Of a stretch of DNA of 64,000 bases, positions 54,501 to 62,880 are shown piece by piece (within the stretch, counting starts at the first letter, position 1; every line of letters begins with the position of its first letter). Source of the stretch: Aporhodopirellula rubra (GTDB lineage: Bacteria > Planctomycetota > Planctomycetia > Pirellulales > Pirellulaceae); contig NZ_JACHXU010000016.1 in the NCBI RefSeq assembly GCF_014192335.1, positions 124,001 through 188,000 of the forward strand. The letters are read 5' to 3'. The position numbers and the translations under genes are program-made. The notes beneath the pieces were generated by a model. That model did not search any database, was not told the origin of the DNA, and saw only the letters and a program-made list of their open reading frames with translations.

Positions 54501-55045
54501 GCGGCATTGCCAACGCACTCAAGAACAACGTCTCGAGTAACCTCAATACGATTGCCTCCTCGATGTGGTCGATCTCTTGGACGACATCGAACCAGATCGC
54601 GCAAGGCCTGGGAAGCGTTTCGCGAGATGTCAGCGGCATCGCCAACGCACTTAAGAACAACGTCTCGAGTAACCTCAATACAATTGCCTCCTCGATGTGG
54701 TCGATTTCATGGACGACATCGAACCAGATCTCGCAAGGCCTGGGCAGCGTATCGCGAGATGCCGCCGGGATCGCTCGGGCTTTGTCGAGCCAGTTGAACC
54801 TCAGCTATCGCAGTGTCGCAAACGTTATGTGGAACAGCATCTCCTGGACAACCGCTGACGACGTGGCTCGCGGGATTGGCGCGTTGACAACGAACGTCAA
54901 CTCCATTTCGGACGCGTTGCAGAACGGGGCGAGACTTGCGGCATCGACCGTCTCTCAAGCAACCAGCAACGTAGCTCGAGCACTCGGATTGCCCTCTCCT
55001 TCGGGTGGCAGCGTTCAAGTCGGTGGAATCTCAATCCGCTGGTAA
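51506..55045 (+). CDS. Large exported protein with LEPR-like targeting motif and 44-residue tandem repeats
   Basis: An 1179-residue protein. The N-terminus has a basic arm and then ILQNLEERRVMTASP (about residues 36-50), which resembles the planctomycete LEPR.LLSA targeting motif of giant surface proteins. Residues 60-640 are a mixed beta-rich region without a recognised domain (SLDFMFSDFDAIANER, GLDLNLGLKGEVG). From about 670 a helical region of short degenerate repeats (DVAGALGNLSRDIGQIAAAL) leads to six near-identical 44-residue units (about 848-1115: NQIAQGLGSVSRDVSGIANA...). Each 44-residue unit looks like two 22-residue halves. A likely extracellular fibre or adhesin-type protein; role unknown. 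Base composition and codon use look ordinary for the window. Confidence 0.85.
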   Translation: MNRSNRGMLVKFFSDRSRSRRRKGHDTASKNRVMILQNLEERRVMTASPLTTGVSNDTPAAIYLASLIDQTFAANSLATTSFSNDEELLNLLAVQAANHFGEISSAIGSNLNGLGTIPAVGDEILAAVTPVIRSANSIGNVQGDARQYLRARGIEINSVATAQEVYAGTHGDLLVLTMDFTQSLANPLTVSAAGNLGSHDGIRLTLDGTLTVTPDVDYQLTFGLDHEGRFFIVEGSTVNVNVTADGELHGTAHIPNLANVTAQATSADDQHLFVSSLDFMFSDFDAIANERFYLAGVDATNLADLLADSRAVDFAATADAEVQFQLDNPLSRLPAFLSTRLQGLFPSQFSWTADVHIDAVTQTFDLEIQSESIAAIASLLSSNDSLQDALFQLLIDEIATHNPLPDAVQTMLGTKIPILEQSLLDLLDVPEEAQFLIAPEAFRGKPLADVARDENGNRFDLGFDLFEPVNLTRLLSGQSYEILSLDLHQRFQADGTPITVMPETLLFSYLGIANVTMEVNLIPSMFFEFDVQMGIDTQGFYVEADPVNEVSDQANITFGGGITGQIVGEGDLFFVLDLVRVTAEIGLEAFGGFTFITEPNSDTKLRQLTPDNLLVTAGLDLNLGLKGEVGLLNFGIQRSVQREIERPLYRYEVGTMADIQDQLNSFKEQFQREGKLAVYAGAPLDPHIAAAAAVLLYQDLQSIGGTARAMIQDLRVNLTNTAKILHGNMNVRLGEVVRVLKNDVGASVADIGKTLFRELNVGVGELTSLLRREAAASAGQVAQLLKELGFGLSDIARNLFNQAGASLQDVAGALGNLSRDIGQIAAALNTRAGVTLDQIAATLYRNIPWTNADHVAQGLGSISRDVSGIANAIRNNVSSNLNTIASSMWSISWTTTNQIAQGLGSVSRDVSGIANALKNNISSNLNTIASSMWSISWTTTNQIAQGLGSVLRDVSGIANALKNNISSNLNTIASSMWSISWTTTNQIAQGLGSVSRDVSGIANALKNNVSSNLNTIASSMWSISWTTSNQIAQGLGSVSRDVSGIANALKNNVSSNLNTIASSMWSISWTTSNQISQGLGSVSRDAAGIARALSSQLNLSYRSVANVMWNSISWTTADDVARGIGALTTNVNSISDALQNGARLAASTVSQATSNVARALGLPSPSGGSVQVGGISIRW
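54050..54844. repeat. Six tandem 132-bp units inside the large exported protein
   Basis: Units starting at the TGG codon at 54050, 54182, 54314, 54446, 54578 and 54710; the last is 135 bp. Units two to five are nearly identical at DNA level, with silent changes mostly, showing recent duplication or conversion. The first and last are more diverged. Each unit encodes 44 residues and the frame is kept throughout. Confidence 0.92.
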
Positions 55046-55060
55046 TACCAACCGAATCAC

Positions 55061-55107
55061 GCAGGCGTTCGGCCGACAGTCATCGATGGACCGGCCGGGA
55101 CGCCTGC
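55061..55107. terminator. Strong stem-loop after the large exported protein
   Basis: GCAGGCGT at 55061-55068 pairs with ACGCCTGC at 55100-55107, and GGCCG (55071-55075) with CGGCC (55092-55096) inside. It lies 16 bp past the stop. There is no T run, so termination would not be of the simple rho-independent kind; a stem protecting the mRNA end is equally possible. Confidence 0.5.
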
Positions 55108-55831
55108 AAGATAATCAGTGAGCTGTGGTCGTTCGGACTCGCGTACGCCGCAAGGGGCGACAGTGGGGAGGGCGACAACAGGGCCGGTCACCAAAGTCGA
55201 ACTCGCCACTGATCGAGTGGCGAAGGATCAGTCAATTGCAGATGCATATCAACCAGGCGACGCCTTTCTAACGACAGCGGCCGAACGATTGAGAACATCT
55301 AGCCGATTCCCCGCAGGTTGGCCGATCGAAAGCAGGTTCTGAACCTTGTCCTGGGAACCAGCGAAAGCCTGGAAGTTGCGAGTAATTCAATTGCCGAATG
55401 ACAAACCGCGTGTCACCTGCCCTCATCGTCTGTACGTCGTACTCGATGCAAGTGATGCATTTCGTGGTGCCATCAAGCTCCGCCGATGCAGTGTTTCAAC
55501 GTTACCTGGGCCACCAGGAGCGGAACCTGAAGGCAAAACTCTCAAACGATATTGGGGGGTCTCTCGATTGTTCACCCGTCTTCGCAACGTCCAAGGGTTC
55601 GAAGCAGCCAAAGAAGTAATTGATGAGCTGAATAAGTTTATCAAGCCAATCAAGTAAGTCGTTAGCTAGCGCCAGATAGACGTCGATTCCCACCATACAA
55701 CACAGCAACTAATCACACGCAGTCGTGTCATCGCGAAATTCGGATACTTACCAAACCCGAGTGACGTGTCGACGATCGAGCATGCCATCGCAATCACTTA
55801 TGTGATGCGAGCATGTTTTTGCAGAGCTTGT
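55108..55831. other. Gene-poor stretch, possible gene remnants
   Basis: About 720 bp before the end of purM. Two weak plus-strand frames exist: 55118-55342 (74 residues, TTGs/GTG region start) and 55346-55657 (103 residues, TTG start, ending GFEAAKEVIDELNKFIKPIK, which looks helical). Neither has a recognised family or ribosome-binding site. They could be decayed genes. Nothing structural was found. Confidence 0.4.
55346..55657 (+). pseudogene. Possible small gene or remnant (103 residues)
   Basis: Starts at a TTG and has no clear ribosome-binding site. The last 50 residues (YWGVSRLFTRLRNVQG, EVIDELNKFIKPIK) look like a genuine helical protein end, while the first half is unremarkable. No family recognised. 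It may be the surviving 3' part of a broken gene in the gene-poor stretch between the large exported protein and purM, or pure chance. Confidence 0.3.
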
Positions 55832-56893
55832 TTACTCGGCGTAGCGGACCTTGCCGGTGCCTTCGGTGATGGCACCGATGCGATGGCATTCGATACCGAG
55901 CGATGACAGTTGGGTCGTGATGCTCGATGCGTAGAAATCGTTGACGACAATCGCCATACCGATTCCCATGTTGAAGACACGCCGCATCTCCGACGTTTCG
56001 ACTTGGCCGTGTTTTTGCACCCAACTAAAAATCGGGTTCGGGGTCCATGACGTGGGATCGATTTCAGCATCGACTCCCGAAGGCAAAATCCGATCGAGGT
56101 TCTCTTCGATGCCGCCGCCGGTGATGTGAGCGATCCCGTGCAGCACTTGCTTGACGCGATAGTGCGACTGAATCGCACGGATCGCCGCAGTGTAAATACG
56201 CGTCGGTTTCAAACAAACATCGCCGAGTGATTCACCACCAAACTCTTCCGGACAATCGTCCCATCCGGCGCCGGCATCCGCGATGACTTTACGGACCAGC
56301 GAGAACCCGTTGCTGTGCAGTCCCGTTGCTTCCAAACCTAACACCACGTCGCCGGGTGAGATCAGATGCCCGTCGATCAATCGCTTGCGTTCGACCACAC
56401 CGACGGCGAACCCGGCGAGGTCATAATCGTCGGTGCCGTACATGTCCGGCATGATCGCGGTCTCACCGCCGAGTAGCGCCAAATCGCCGGCCACGCATCC
56501 GTCGCTGATTCCCGATACGATCCGTTCCAACCGTGCGGGATCGTCACGTCCCATCGCCACGTAATCGAGGAAGAACAGTGGTTCGGCACCCGTGCAGATC
56601 AAGTCGTTGACGCACATCGCGACGAGGTCGATGCCGACGGTGTCATGCCGGTCGAGCGATTGGGCTACGACGAGTTTGGTTCCCACCCCATCGGTGCCGC
56701 TGACGAGGACCGGTTCTTCGTAATTGCGTGCGAACAATTTGCCCGCGAAATCCAGTTGAAACAGACCGGCGAATCCGCCATCGCTCGGCAGGACTCGGGG
56801 GCTGAACGTGCGGTGCATCAACCGGGGCAATCGGCTCATCGATTCGGCGTAAACGTCGAGATCGACGCCCGCATCTTTGTAGGTCGCGGCCAT
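55832..56893 (-). CDS. purM: Phosphoribosylformylglycinamidine cyclo-ligase (AIR synthase)
   Basis: Closes the imidazole ring in purine synthesis, ATP-dependent, cytoplasmic. A 353-residue protein with the PurM marks: [56 protein letters not shown] with the conserved Asp, [13 protein letters not shown], and [29 protein letters not shown] near the end. The start at ATG 56893 gives the family's normal N-terminus; the frame runs on to 57016, but that part is basic leader with no match. It is divergent from recQ (166 bp). Other pur genes are not in the window. Confidence 0.97.
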   Translation of the reverse strand: MAATYKDAGVDLDVYAESMSRLPRLMHRTFSPRVLPSDGGFAGLFQLDFAGKLFARNYEEPVLVSGTDGVGTKLVVAQSLDRHDTVGIDLVAMCVNDLICTGAEPLFFLDYVAMGRDDPARLERIVSGISDGCVAGDLALLGGETAIMPDMYGTDDYDLAGFAVGVVERKRLIDGHLISPGDVVLGLEATGLHSNGFSLVRKVIADAGAGWDDCPEEFGGESLGDVCLKPTRIYTAAIRAIQSHYRVKQVLHGIAHITGGGIEENLDRILPSGVDAEIDPTSWTPNPIFSWVQKHGQVETSEMRRVFNMGIGMAIVVNDFYASSITTQLSSLGIECHRIGAITEGTGKVRYAE

Positions 56894-57059
56894 GGGCGAA
56901 AAAGGGGAAGAAAGGGGTCGGAAGAAAACGCTCGAAAGCAAAAAAGGGCGGAACGACCTCAGCCGTTCAATGATGAGCAGGAAAAACCGCCAAGAGCCGC
57001 AATCCGCACACCGCACCTATCATGACGCCAGGATGTGCGGGTGACGAGGGGCGGGTATC

Positions 57060-59102
57060 ATGGCCGGCGTGAATATTGACGAGAACCATCGCGGATCGAT
57101 GGCAGATGGCAGCCTCGACCAAGCCGAATTGGATTCGCGATGGCGGGCCGCCGAAAAAATCCTCCGCCACCGATTCGAGCACGACGGCCTGCTCCCGGCC
57201 CAGCGGAAAGTGATCGAAAGGGTGCTCCGCGGGCATAACGTTTTGGCCGTCCTGCCCACCGGACACGGCAAAAGCCTCTGTTATCAACTGGCCAGCCAAG
57301 TGCTGCCGGGCCTCACCGTCGTCGTCTCGCCGCTGGTCTCGTTGATGAAAGACCAGTGCGATTCGCTGGCCCACAAATCGATCAAAGCCGTCCGGATCGA
57401 TCAATCAGTCTCGCCCGATGAATTCCGTGATGCCTGGCGATCGGTCCGCTCCGGCGAAGCCAAACTGCTGTATCTCGCCCCCGAACGTTTCTTCAACGAG
57501 CGATTTGCGGCTCAGATCGGTGACCTCCCGCTCTCGATGCTCGCCATCGATGAGGCCCACTGCATGAGCCAGTGGGGGCACCATTTTCGTCCCGACTATC
57601 TGCGACTGCCCGAACTCGTCGAACGCTACCGAATTGGGCAAACCCTCGCTCTCACCGCAACGGCCACTCCGGCGGTCGTCAAAGACATTCGCGGCGCATT
57701 TTCGATCGACTCCAAGAACACGATTCGCTTATCAACTCACCGCCCCAACCTACGGCTGCACTGCACCCCGACGCGAACGGACCAACGCGACCAGATCCTG
57801 ATCGACCGACTCGGCGGCCCCCCGAAAAAGAAGACTCGCCGTAGCGGCACGGCCAGCCCATCCCGCAGCAAACGACGAAACTCCACACTGGTTTACGTCA
57901 CACGGCGAAACACGGCCGATCAACTCGCCGATACGCTGCGGGAGAGCGGCTTCGCACCCCTCGTGTACCACGCCGGGCTATCCGCGGCCGAACGAGACGA
58001 TGTCCAGCGAGAGTTTATTGAATCGGACAATTCGGTTTTGATCGGCACGATCGCGTTCGGCATGGGCGTCGACAAAGCGAACATCCGCCGCGTGATTCAC
58101 TACAACCCGTCGCAGTCGATCGAGGCCTACAGCCAAGAGATCGGCCGGGGGGGACGCGACGGAAAACCGTGTGAATGCGAAACCCTGTTGGTTGCCGAAG
58201 ACCAAACGGCGCTGCGAAATCTCGCCGCCAGTGACCTGCCCAGTGACGCGGCGCTCAGCCGCCTGATCGAACGATTGATCGGCCAACCCGACCGGTTCTA
58301 CCTGGCCCTCGGCAAACTCGGATGGGAAGTCAATCTCTCGACGCCCGCCGTCGCCACGCTGCTGATCCGGTTGCAATCGCTGGGGTACGTTCGATGCCTA
58401 CCGATGCGATACGACACCTACCGGATCACACCGAAATACACCAACGAAAAAATCGTCCAAGAAAGCTCACCCTCCCACCGGGACGCCGTTCGCGCCATTC
58501 TGGCTTCACTCGCCAAAGGTCGTCGGGGGTTCCGAGTCAATCTGATTGTGGCATCCGAACAGCACGGGATCGAAAGAGAAAAATTGATCGAGGCGATCGA
58601 ACAAACCGCGATCGAGGGCCTCTGGAACGTCGAAAGCGCCGATTCGATGCACGGGTACGAATGGATCAAACGCATCAAACGCCCAAAATCCTTAGTTAAA
58701 TCGCTCCGGCAACACGCTTTCGATCAATTTGAGAACAACGCCCAACGCGTCGGCCAATTGATGGGTTTCCTCGAGTGTCATCGCTGTCTCGCGATCGAAT
58801 TGGCCGAACATTTTGGTCACCGGCGCTCTCGCATATGTGGCCGATGTACTGTTTGTTTGTGCCAGGGACCCTTTTCAAACCAGATCGTTCCCTCTGATTC
58901 GATCGGACGCTCCGCTCTGGGGGTGCTCGAAACGGCGATCCGACAATATCCTGACCTCTTTGCAGAACCCGTCGACCAAGCCAAATTCCTGTGTGGGCTG
59001 AGCACGCCCTTTTTCCGACGATTTCGACTATTCAAGAATCCCGGTTATGGTGTCTGCGAAGACGTCCCGTTCCAGCGAGTGCTCGCAGCGCTGACGAAGT
59101 AA
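57060..59102 (+). CDS. recQ: RecQ-family ATP-dependent DNA helicase
   Basis: Unwinds DNA 3' to 5' in recombination and repair. The 680-residue protein has the helicase motifs in order: Q-type opening, LAVLPTGHGKSLCYQ (Walker A), VVSPLVSLMKDQC, AIDEAHCMSQWGHHFRPDY (motif II with aromatic loop), LALTATATPAV, YHAGLSAAERDDVQREF, IAFGMGVDKANIRRVIHY, and SQEIGRGGRDG. The RQC-like C-terminal part is shorter than in E. coli RecQ and has a cysteine cluster ECHRCLAIELAEHF ... CGRCTVCLC that may bind zinc. A 30-residue basic insert sits between the two RecA-like domains (RRSGTASPSRSKRR). ATG 57060; ATG 57099 is an alternative start. Confidence 0.92.
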   Translation: MAGVNIDENHRGSMADGSLDQAELDSRWRAAEKILRHRFEHDGLLPAQRKVIERVLRGHNVLAVLPTGHGKSLCYQLASQVLPGLTVVVSPLVSLMKDQCDSLAHKSIKAVRIDQSVSPDEFRDAWRSVRSGEAKLLYLAPERFFNERFAAQIGDLPLSMLAIDEAHCMSQWGHHFRPDYLRLPELVERYRIGQTLALTATATPAVVKDIRGAFSIDSKNTIRLSTHRPNLRLHCTPTRTDQRDQILIDRLGGPPKKKTRRSGTASPSRSKRRNSTLVYVTRRNTADQLADTLRESGFAPLVYHAGLSAAERDDVQREFIESDNSVLIGTIAFGMGVDKANIRRVIHYNPSQSIEAYSQEIGRGGRDGKPCECETLLVAEDQTALRNLAASDLPSDAALSRLIERLIGQPDRFYLALGKLGWEVNLSTPAVATLLIRLQSLGYVRCLPMRYDTYRITPKYTNEKIVQESSPSHRDAVRAILASLAKGRRGFRVNLIVASEQHGIEREKLIEAIEQTAIEGLWNVESADSMHGYEWIKRIKRPKSLVKSLRQHAFDQFENNAQRVGQLMGFLECHRCLAIELAEHFGHRRSRICGRCTVCLCQGPFSNQIVPSDSIGRSALGVLETAIRQYPDLFAEPVDQAKFLCGLSTPFFRRFRLFKNPGYGVCEDVPFQRVLAALTK

Positions 59103-59135
59103 ATTGCGAAATTTCAGAGAGTTTAAGAATCTAAG

Positions 59136-59768
59136 ATGATCACCATTGTCGATTACCAGATGGGAAATTTGCGGAGCGTCCAAAAGGCGGTCGAGCGAGC
59201 GGGCGTGGAAGCCGTCATCACCAGCGACGCGGCCGAAATCGCGGCCGCCGAACGGTTGATCCTTCCCGGCGTCGGTGCGTTTGGCGATGCCATTTCCGAA
59301 ATCCGTAACCGTGACCTTGAGGCGCCGATCAAGGACTACCTCGCGGCCGACCGACCGTTTCTCGGTATTTGCCTCGGCCTGCAAATGCTCTTCGAACAAG
59401 GCTTCGAACACGGCACCTACGAAGGCCTCGGTGTGATCCCGGGTGATGTGGTCAAGTTCACATTGCCGCTGTCCTATAAGGTGCCACACATGGGTTGGAA
59501 CACCGTCGACGTCGGCCCCGCCGGCGAAGACCTGGGCATCGAACCCCAAACGCACTTCTATTTCGTGCACTCGTATTACGTGCGTCCGACGGACCCAAAC
59601 GTCGTCGCCCTGACATGCGATTACGGAGGCCAGTTCTGCGCCGCCGTCCGACGCGGCAATCTCTTCGCGACCCAGTTTCACCCCGAGAAAAGCCAACAAG
59701 CTGGCTTGCAACTCGTCGAACGATTCGCCCGCGGCACGTTGATTCCCAATACCCTCTCAAACTCGTAA
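59136..59768 (+). CDS. hisH: Imidazole glycerol phosphate synthase glutamine amidotransferase subunit
   Basis: Supplies ammonia from glutamine to HisF in histidine synthesis, cytoplasmic. A 210-residue class I amidotransferase: ITIVDYQMGNLRSVQKAVE, LILPGVGAFGDAI, FLGICLGLQMLFE with catalytic Cys79, PHMGWNTVD, and FATQFHPEKSQQAG with His182 and Glu184 completing the triad. Length is normal. The ATG 59136 is 33 bp after the recQ stop on the same strand and leads to the small conserved gene 15 bp after its stop. hisF is not in the window, so its partner is encoded elsewhere. Confidence 0.97.
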   Translation: MITIVDYQMGNLRSVQKAVERAGVEAVITSDAAEIAAAERLILPGVGAFGDAISEIRNRDLEAPIKDYLAADRPFLGICLGLQMLFEQGFEHGTYEGLGVIPGDVVKFTLPLSYKVPHMGWNTVDVGPAGEDLGIEPQTHFYFVHSYYVRPTDPNVVALTCDYGGQFCAAVRRGNLFATQFHPEKSQQAGLQLVERFARGTLIPNTLSNS

Positions 59769-59783
59769 ACGACCAACCTACTT

Positions 59784-60407
59784 GTGAACTCTCAAACCGA
59801 TCCAACCGGTCCCACCACAACATCAGTTCCTGTCCCCCATCGACTCAGCCCCGAGGGCGCGGGACCTGCCGTTGAGTTCACATGGCAGGGTGATCGCTAC
59901 GCCCACGTTCTCCGCGATAGCAACGACGCCTCCACTCCGTGTTGTGCGAGCCTCGAAGGTGGCGCCGACGACGATTGGCCCTCCTCCGCCGCGATTCAAC
60001 AACTGTCCACGGAAGTCATCGACGGCAAGACAACGATCCTGGGTGTGGGATGCTGCGGCACGAGTCACTTCAGCGTCAGTGTGCAGTACGATGCCAGCGA
60101 AGACGCTTCATCACCTTCACTGCGATTCGATTGGGCGGCCCGTCTTTCCAAACCACTCGCGACCGGCGAAGTGAAGGGCGCTGAAAACGATGACGCCAAC
60201 GCGTGGTTGGGCAGTTCGTATCGCGAAGAAACCGGCAGCGATTCGGTAAACGACACTCCCGCGAATTTTCGTTTTGACGCGATCGGTGAAGCTCTGATCA
60301 ACACAGATTCCTCAAACGCGGGTATTCAAATTCAACCGCGACAAATGGCAGAGGTCCGGACGGTTCAGTGGTCCTACCGGGTCCAACTACGATCCGCGAA
60401 AGCTTGA
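59784..60407 (+). CDS. Small conserved protein of unknown function next to hisH
   Basis: A 207-residue soluble protein. It starts with GTG at 59784, 15 bp after the hisH stop, so it probably shares its transcript. Core segments: AVEFTWQGDRYAHVL, TTILGVGCCGTSHFSVSVQYDA with a Cys-Cys-Gly-Thr-Ser-His motif, and LRFDWAARLSKPL, a beta-rich pattern. The end has IQIQPRQMAEVRTVQWSYRVQL. I believe the GTSHFSVSV region is conserved in Pirellulales; nothing is known of its role. The Cys pair and His could bind metal or take part in redox chemistry. The pairing with hisH may be only local. Confidence 0.65.
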   Translation: MNSQTDPTGPTTTSVPVPHRLSPEGAGPAVEFTWQGDRYAHVLRDSNDASTPCCASLEGGADDDWPSSAAIQQLSTEVIDGKTTILGVGCCGTSHFSVSVQYDASEDASSPSLRFDWAARLSKPLATGEVKGAENDDANAWLGSSYREETGSDSVNDTPANFRFDAIGEALINTDSSNAGIQIQPRQMAEVRTVQWSYRVQLRSAKA

Positions 60408-60480
60408 CCCCGCTCGATATCTACCCTCACCTCGTTTCGACGCCCCGCACCCCAATCCAACCCTGCCCAAGTTCAATCAG

Positions 60481-62880
60481 TTAGGGCTCGAGCGAATTGA
60501 AATACTCTCTCGCCGCTTGGTGAAACGCGAGTCCCTGCCATTCGGCGGCCCTGCCTGCGGGAATCAGCCCCACGAGAGTCGGCTCGCGATAGAGTGCTTC
60601 CAGTGTCGCCCGCACTAACGCGTCGGAGGCGTCACGTCGGCATACCAGGAACGCCGTCGTGCCTAACGTTTCGATCATCGACGCGTCCTGCGCGGTCTCT
60701 GCATTGGGCAACTGTGGCGTCGGATACTCCGACCGCTTCAACGCCATCGGACGCAGCGTCGGGTGCTGCAACGCGATCGAAACACTCCCCGTCACTGGCA
60801 GCAAATCCCAGTTTCCTCCCTTGAGCAAACTTCTTACCAACTCGCTGCCGGGCCCGATGCAAATAATCGCAACCGACGGCAACTCGTGTTCATTGTCCGG
60901 CGGGGAGGACACATCGTTAAGTTCAGGCCACTCAATCACAACACGAGGACACGCGGCCTCATCGAGTTGCAACGAATCCAAGATCAACTCCGCAGCACGT
61001 CGGGACCCGCTGCCATCAGGACCGACCGCAATCGAATGACCGGCGAGGTCAACGATCGAACGGATCGGACCATCGCGACGGACCAAAACATGCACCGCTT
61101 CATAGAACAACGGTGCCACTACGGCGAGCTGACTCCCGCCAATCGCGGACGCCTGCATCGGAGCCAACTGCACTTCGCCTGACAACAAACGCGAGCGATT
61201 GTCCATCGTTCCCGAGGTGGGAATGACTTCACACACAGAACCGGTGCCACTGCCGATCGCATCAGCCAAATGTTGGGACGCCACGGTATACAACCCACCG
61301 ACAAGCCCGCCCGCCAACCGCACCTGCTGCGGCATCGCGGCGATCCGGTGTTGGTGCCACCAATTGCCTAACAAAAACAGCAGTGGCAGGACAAACATCA
61401 TCACCACAAGGCTGGATTGCAGTCGTCGTTGCCCGAGCGGCGCATCGGTCGACGGCCGCCCGGTCAGTGCCGCGACGACCGGCACCTGATGTATCCACTG
61501 AATCAATTTCCCAACCCGCCCCTTGGACCGGGCGGCGATGGAATCTCCTGTAAGATAGCAATCGAGATCATCAGCGAGTTTTCCCGCACTGGCGTATCGC
61601 AATTGCGGTTGTTTCTCCAAACACTTTTCAACGATCGCCTCGAGATCAGCATCCACGTGCGGACAAACCGATCGCAGCGCCGGCGCGGGATGGTGAGCCA
61701 CACGCATCAACGTTTGCATGACCGTATCGCCCACCAACGGCGGACGTCCCGCGACCGCGGCAAACAGGATCCCGCCGAGCGAATAGATATCGCTCTGGTG
61801 AGTCGCACCGTCGCTGTTACCGACCGCTTGTTCGGGTGCCATGTAGTGCGGTGTTCCGACCGCTTCACCCGTGCCCGTCAGACTGCTGTCGGCATCGACG
61901 TGTTTCGCCAAACCGAAATCGGTAACGTGGATTTGACCGTTCTGGTCGATCATCACGTTTCCTGGTTTTAAGTCCCGGTGCAGCACACCGCGGCTATGTG
62001 CGTGTTCGATCGCGCGAGCAACATCACGAACAATTTCTGCGGCGCGGCGCGGCGGTAACGGCCCCTTCTTCAGCACACGTTGCAAGTCTTTCCCTTCGAT
62101 GTACTGCATCGAAAAAAAATGGTGCCCGGCACGGCGACCGAACTGATGCACTGCAACGATGTTGGGGTGTCGCAAACGGGCCGCGGCTTTGGCTTCGGTG
62201 TAAAACCGACGGACCTCATCTTTCCCCGCCAACATCCCACTGCGGATCATCTTCACCGCGACCAATCGATCGAGGTCACGTTGTTTGGCAAGGTAGACGA
62301 CGCCCATGCCGCCAACACCCAACACTTTCAACAGGGTGTAGTCCTCCATCTCGAACGGCAGTGAAGGTCCGTCTTGACCGCGAGGCCGGTTCGCCACCGG
62401 CAACGTCGCGTGGGGGTCGAGCCCTGAGAAATCACCTGTCGTTTCATCAGGGCCGAGCTCATCCATTCCGACCGTTTCGCCGTCGATGTTTCCCTTCGAA
62501 ATATTAACCTCGGGAAACCAGTTCGCCTGAATGGGAGGCACATCATCGATCGATGCAAAGTCGAGAAAGCTACTCGCGGTCTCATCGCCGTCATTAATCG
62601 CCTCTTCGTCGGCGACATCGTTCTCTGGATCCGTGGACGATTGTTTCGCCGGCGATGATTCCAGAGGGTTGCCGGTGTGCGTGTACTGACCAATCAAGTC
62701 AGCCGCATCCATCAGTTCTCGCAATTGCCCCGAAAGACTCGGAAACTGTTTGAGAAAGTCTTCGCGGGAACTCAGCTCACCGCTATCACACGCCTTCAAA
62801 TACAACGCGAACGCTTCATCAACCTGCGATTCCTCATCCGCGGGTTGAGGTGTCACGTCGTCGGAGTGACCACCGCTCAT
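60481..62880 (-). CDS. Membrane serine/threonine kinase with TAXI-type solute-receptor outer domain
   Basis: About 799 residues. N-terminal 200 residues are acidic, with a helical bundle (YLKACDSGELSSREDFLKQF). The kinase domain (about 190-455) has VLGVGGMGVVYLAKQ, AVKMIRSG, HRDLKPGNVM, DFGLAK and HYMAPEQAVG, so it should be active. A single membrane helix follows (about 497-517, VVMMFVLPLLFLLGNWW). The outside part (about 525-799) begins VRLAGGLVGGLYTVASQHLADAIG and continues TSGTMDNRSRLLSGEVQLAPMQASA, AVVAPLFYEAVHVLVRRDGPIRSIVDLAGHSIAVGPDGSGS, which is the TAXI/TRAP-type solute-receptor fold. The ATG at 62880 overlaps the sigma-factor stop (ATGA), so kinase and sigma factor are translated together. 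Confidence 0.9.
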   Translation of the reverse strand: MSGGHSDDVTPQPADEESQVDEAFALYLKACDSGELSSREDFLKQFPSLSGQLRELMDAADLIGQYTHTGNPLESSPAKQSSTDPENDVADEEAINDGDETASSFLDFASIDDVPPIQANWFPEVNISKGNIDGETVGMDELGPDETTGDFSGLDPHATLPVANRPRGQDGPSLPFEMEDYTLLKVLGVGGMGVVYLAKQRDLDRLVAVKMIRSGMLAGKDEVRRFYTEAKAAARLRHPNIVAVHQFGRRAGHHFFSMQYIEGKDLQRVLKKGPLPPRRAAEIVRDVARAIEHAHSRGVLHRDLKPGNVMIDQNGQIHVTDFGLAKHVDADSSLTGTGEAVGTPHYMAPEQAVGNSDGATHQSDIYSLGGILFAAVAGRPPLVGDTVMQTLMRVAHHPAPALRSVCPHVDADLEAIVEKCLEKQPQLRYASAGKLADDLDCYLTGDSIAARSKGRVGKLIQWIHQVPVVAALTGRPSTDAPLGQRRLQSSLVVMMFVLPLLFLLGNWWHQHRIAAMPQQVRLAGGLVGGLYTVASQHLADAIGSGTGSVCEVIPTSGTMDNRSRLLSGEVQLAPMQASAIGGSQLAVVAPLFYEAVHVLVRRDGPIRSIVDLAGHSIAVGPDGSGSRRAAELILDSLQLDEAACPRVVIEWPELNDVSSPPDNEHELPSVAIICIGPGSELVRSLLKGGNWDLLPVTGSVSIALQHPTLRPMALKRSEYPTPQLPNAETAQDASMIETLGTTAFLVCRRDASDALVRATLEALYREPTLVGLIPAGRAAEWQGLAFHQAAREYFNSLEP

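Noticed and set aside
54105-54797. 230-residue plus-strand frame with repeated SRTTSRATSTRLPPRCGR-type units
   Set aside because: It is the second frame of the 132-bp repeats. The first frame belongs to the 1179-residue protein and keeps its frame across all units.
61417-61971. 184-residue plus-strand frame opposite the kinase
   Set aside because: It runs against the kinase domain, whose HRDLKPGNVM and DFGLAK motifs make the minus strand the coding one.
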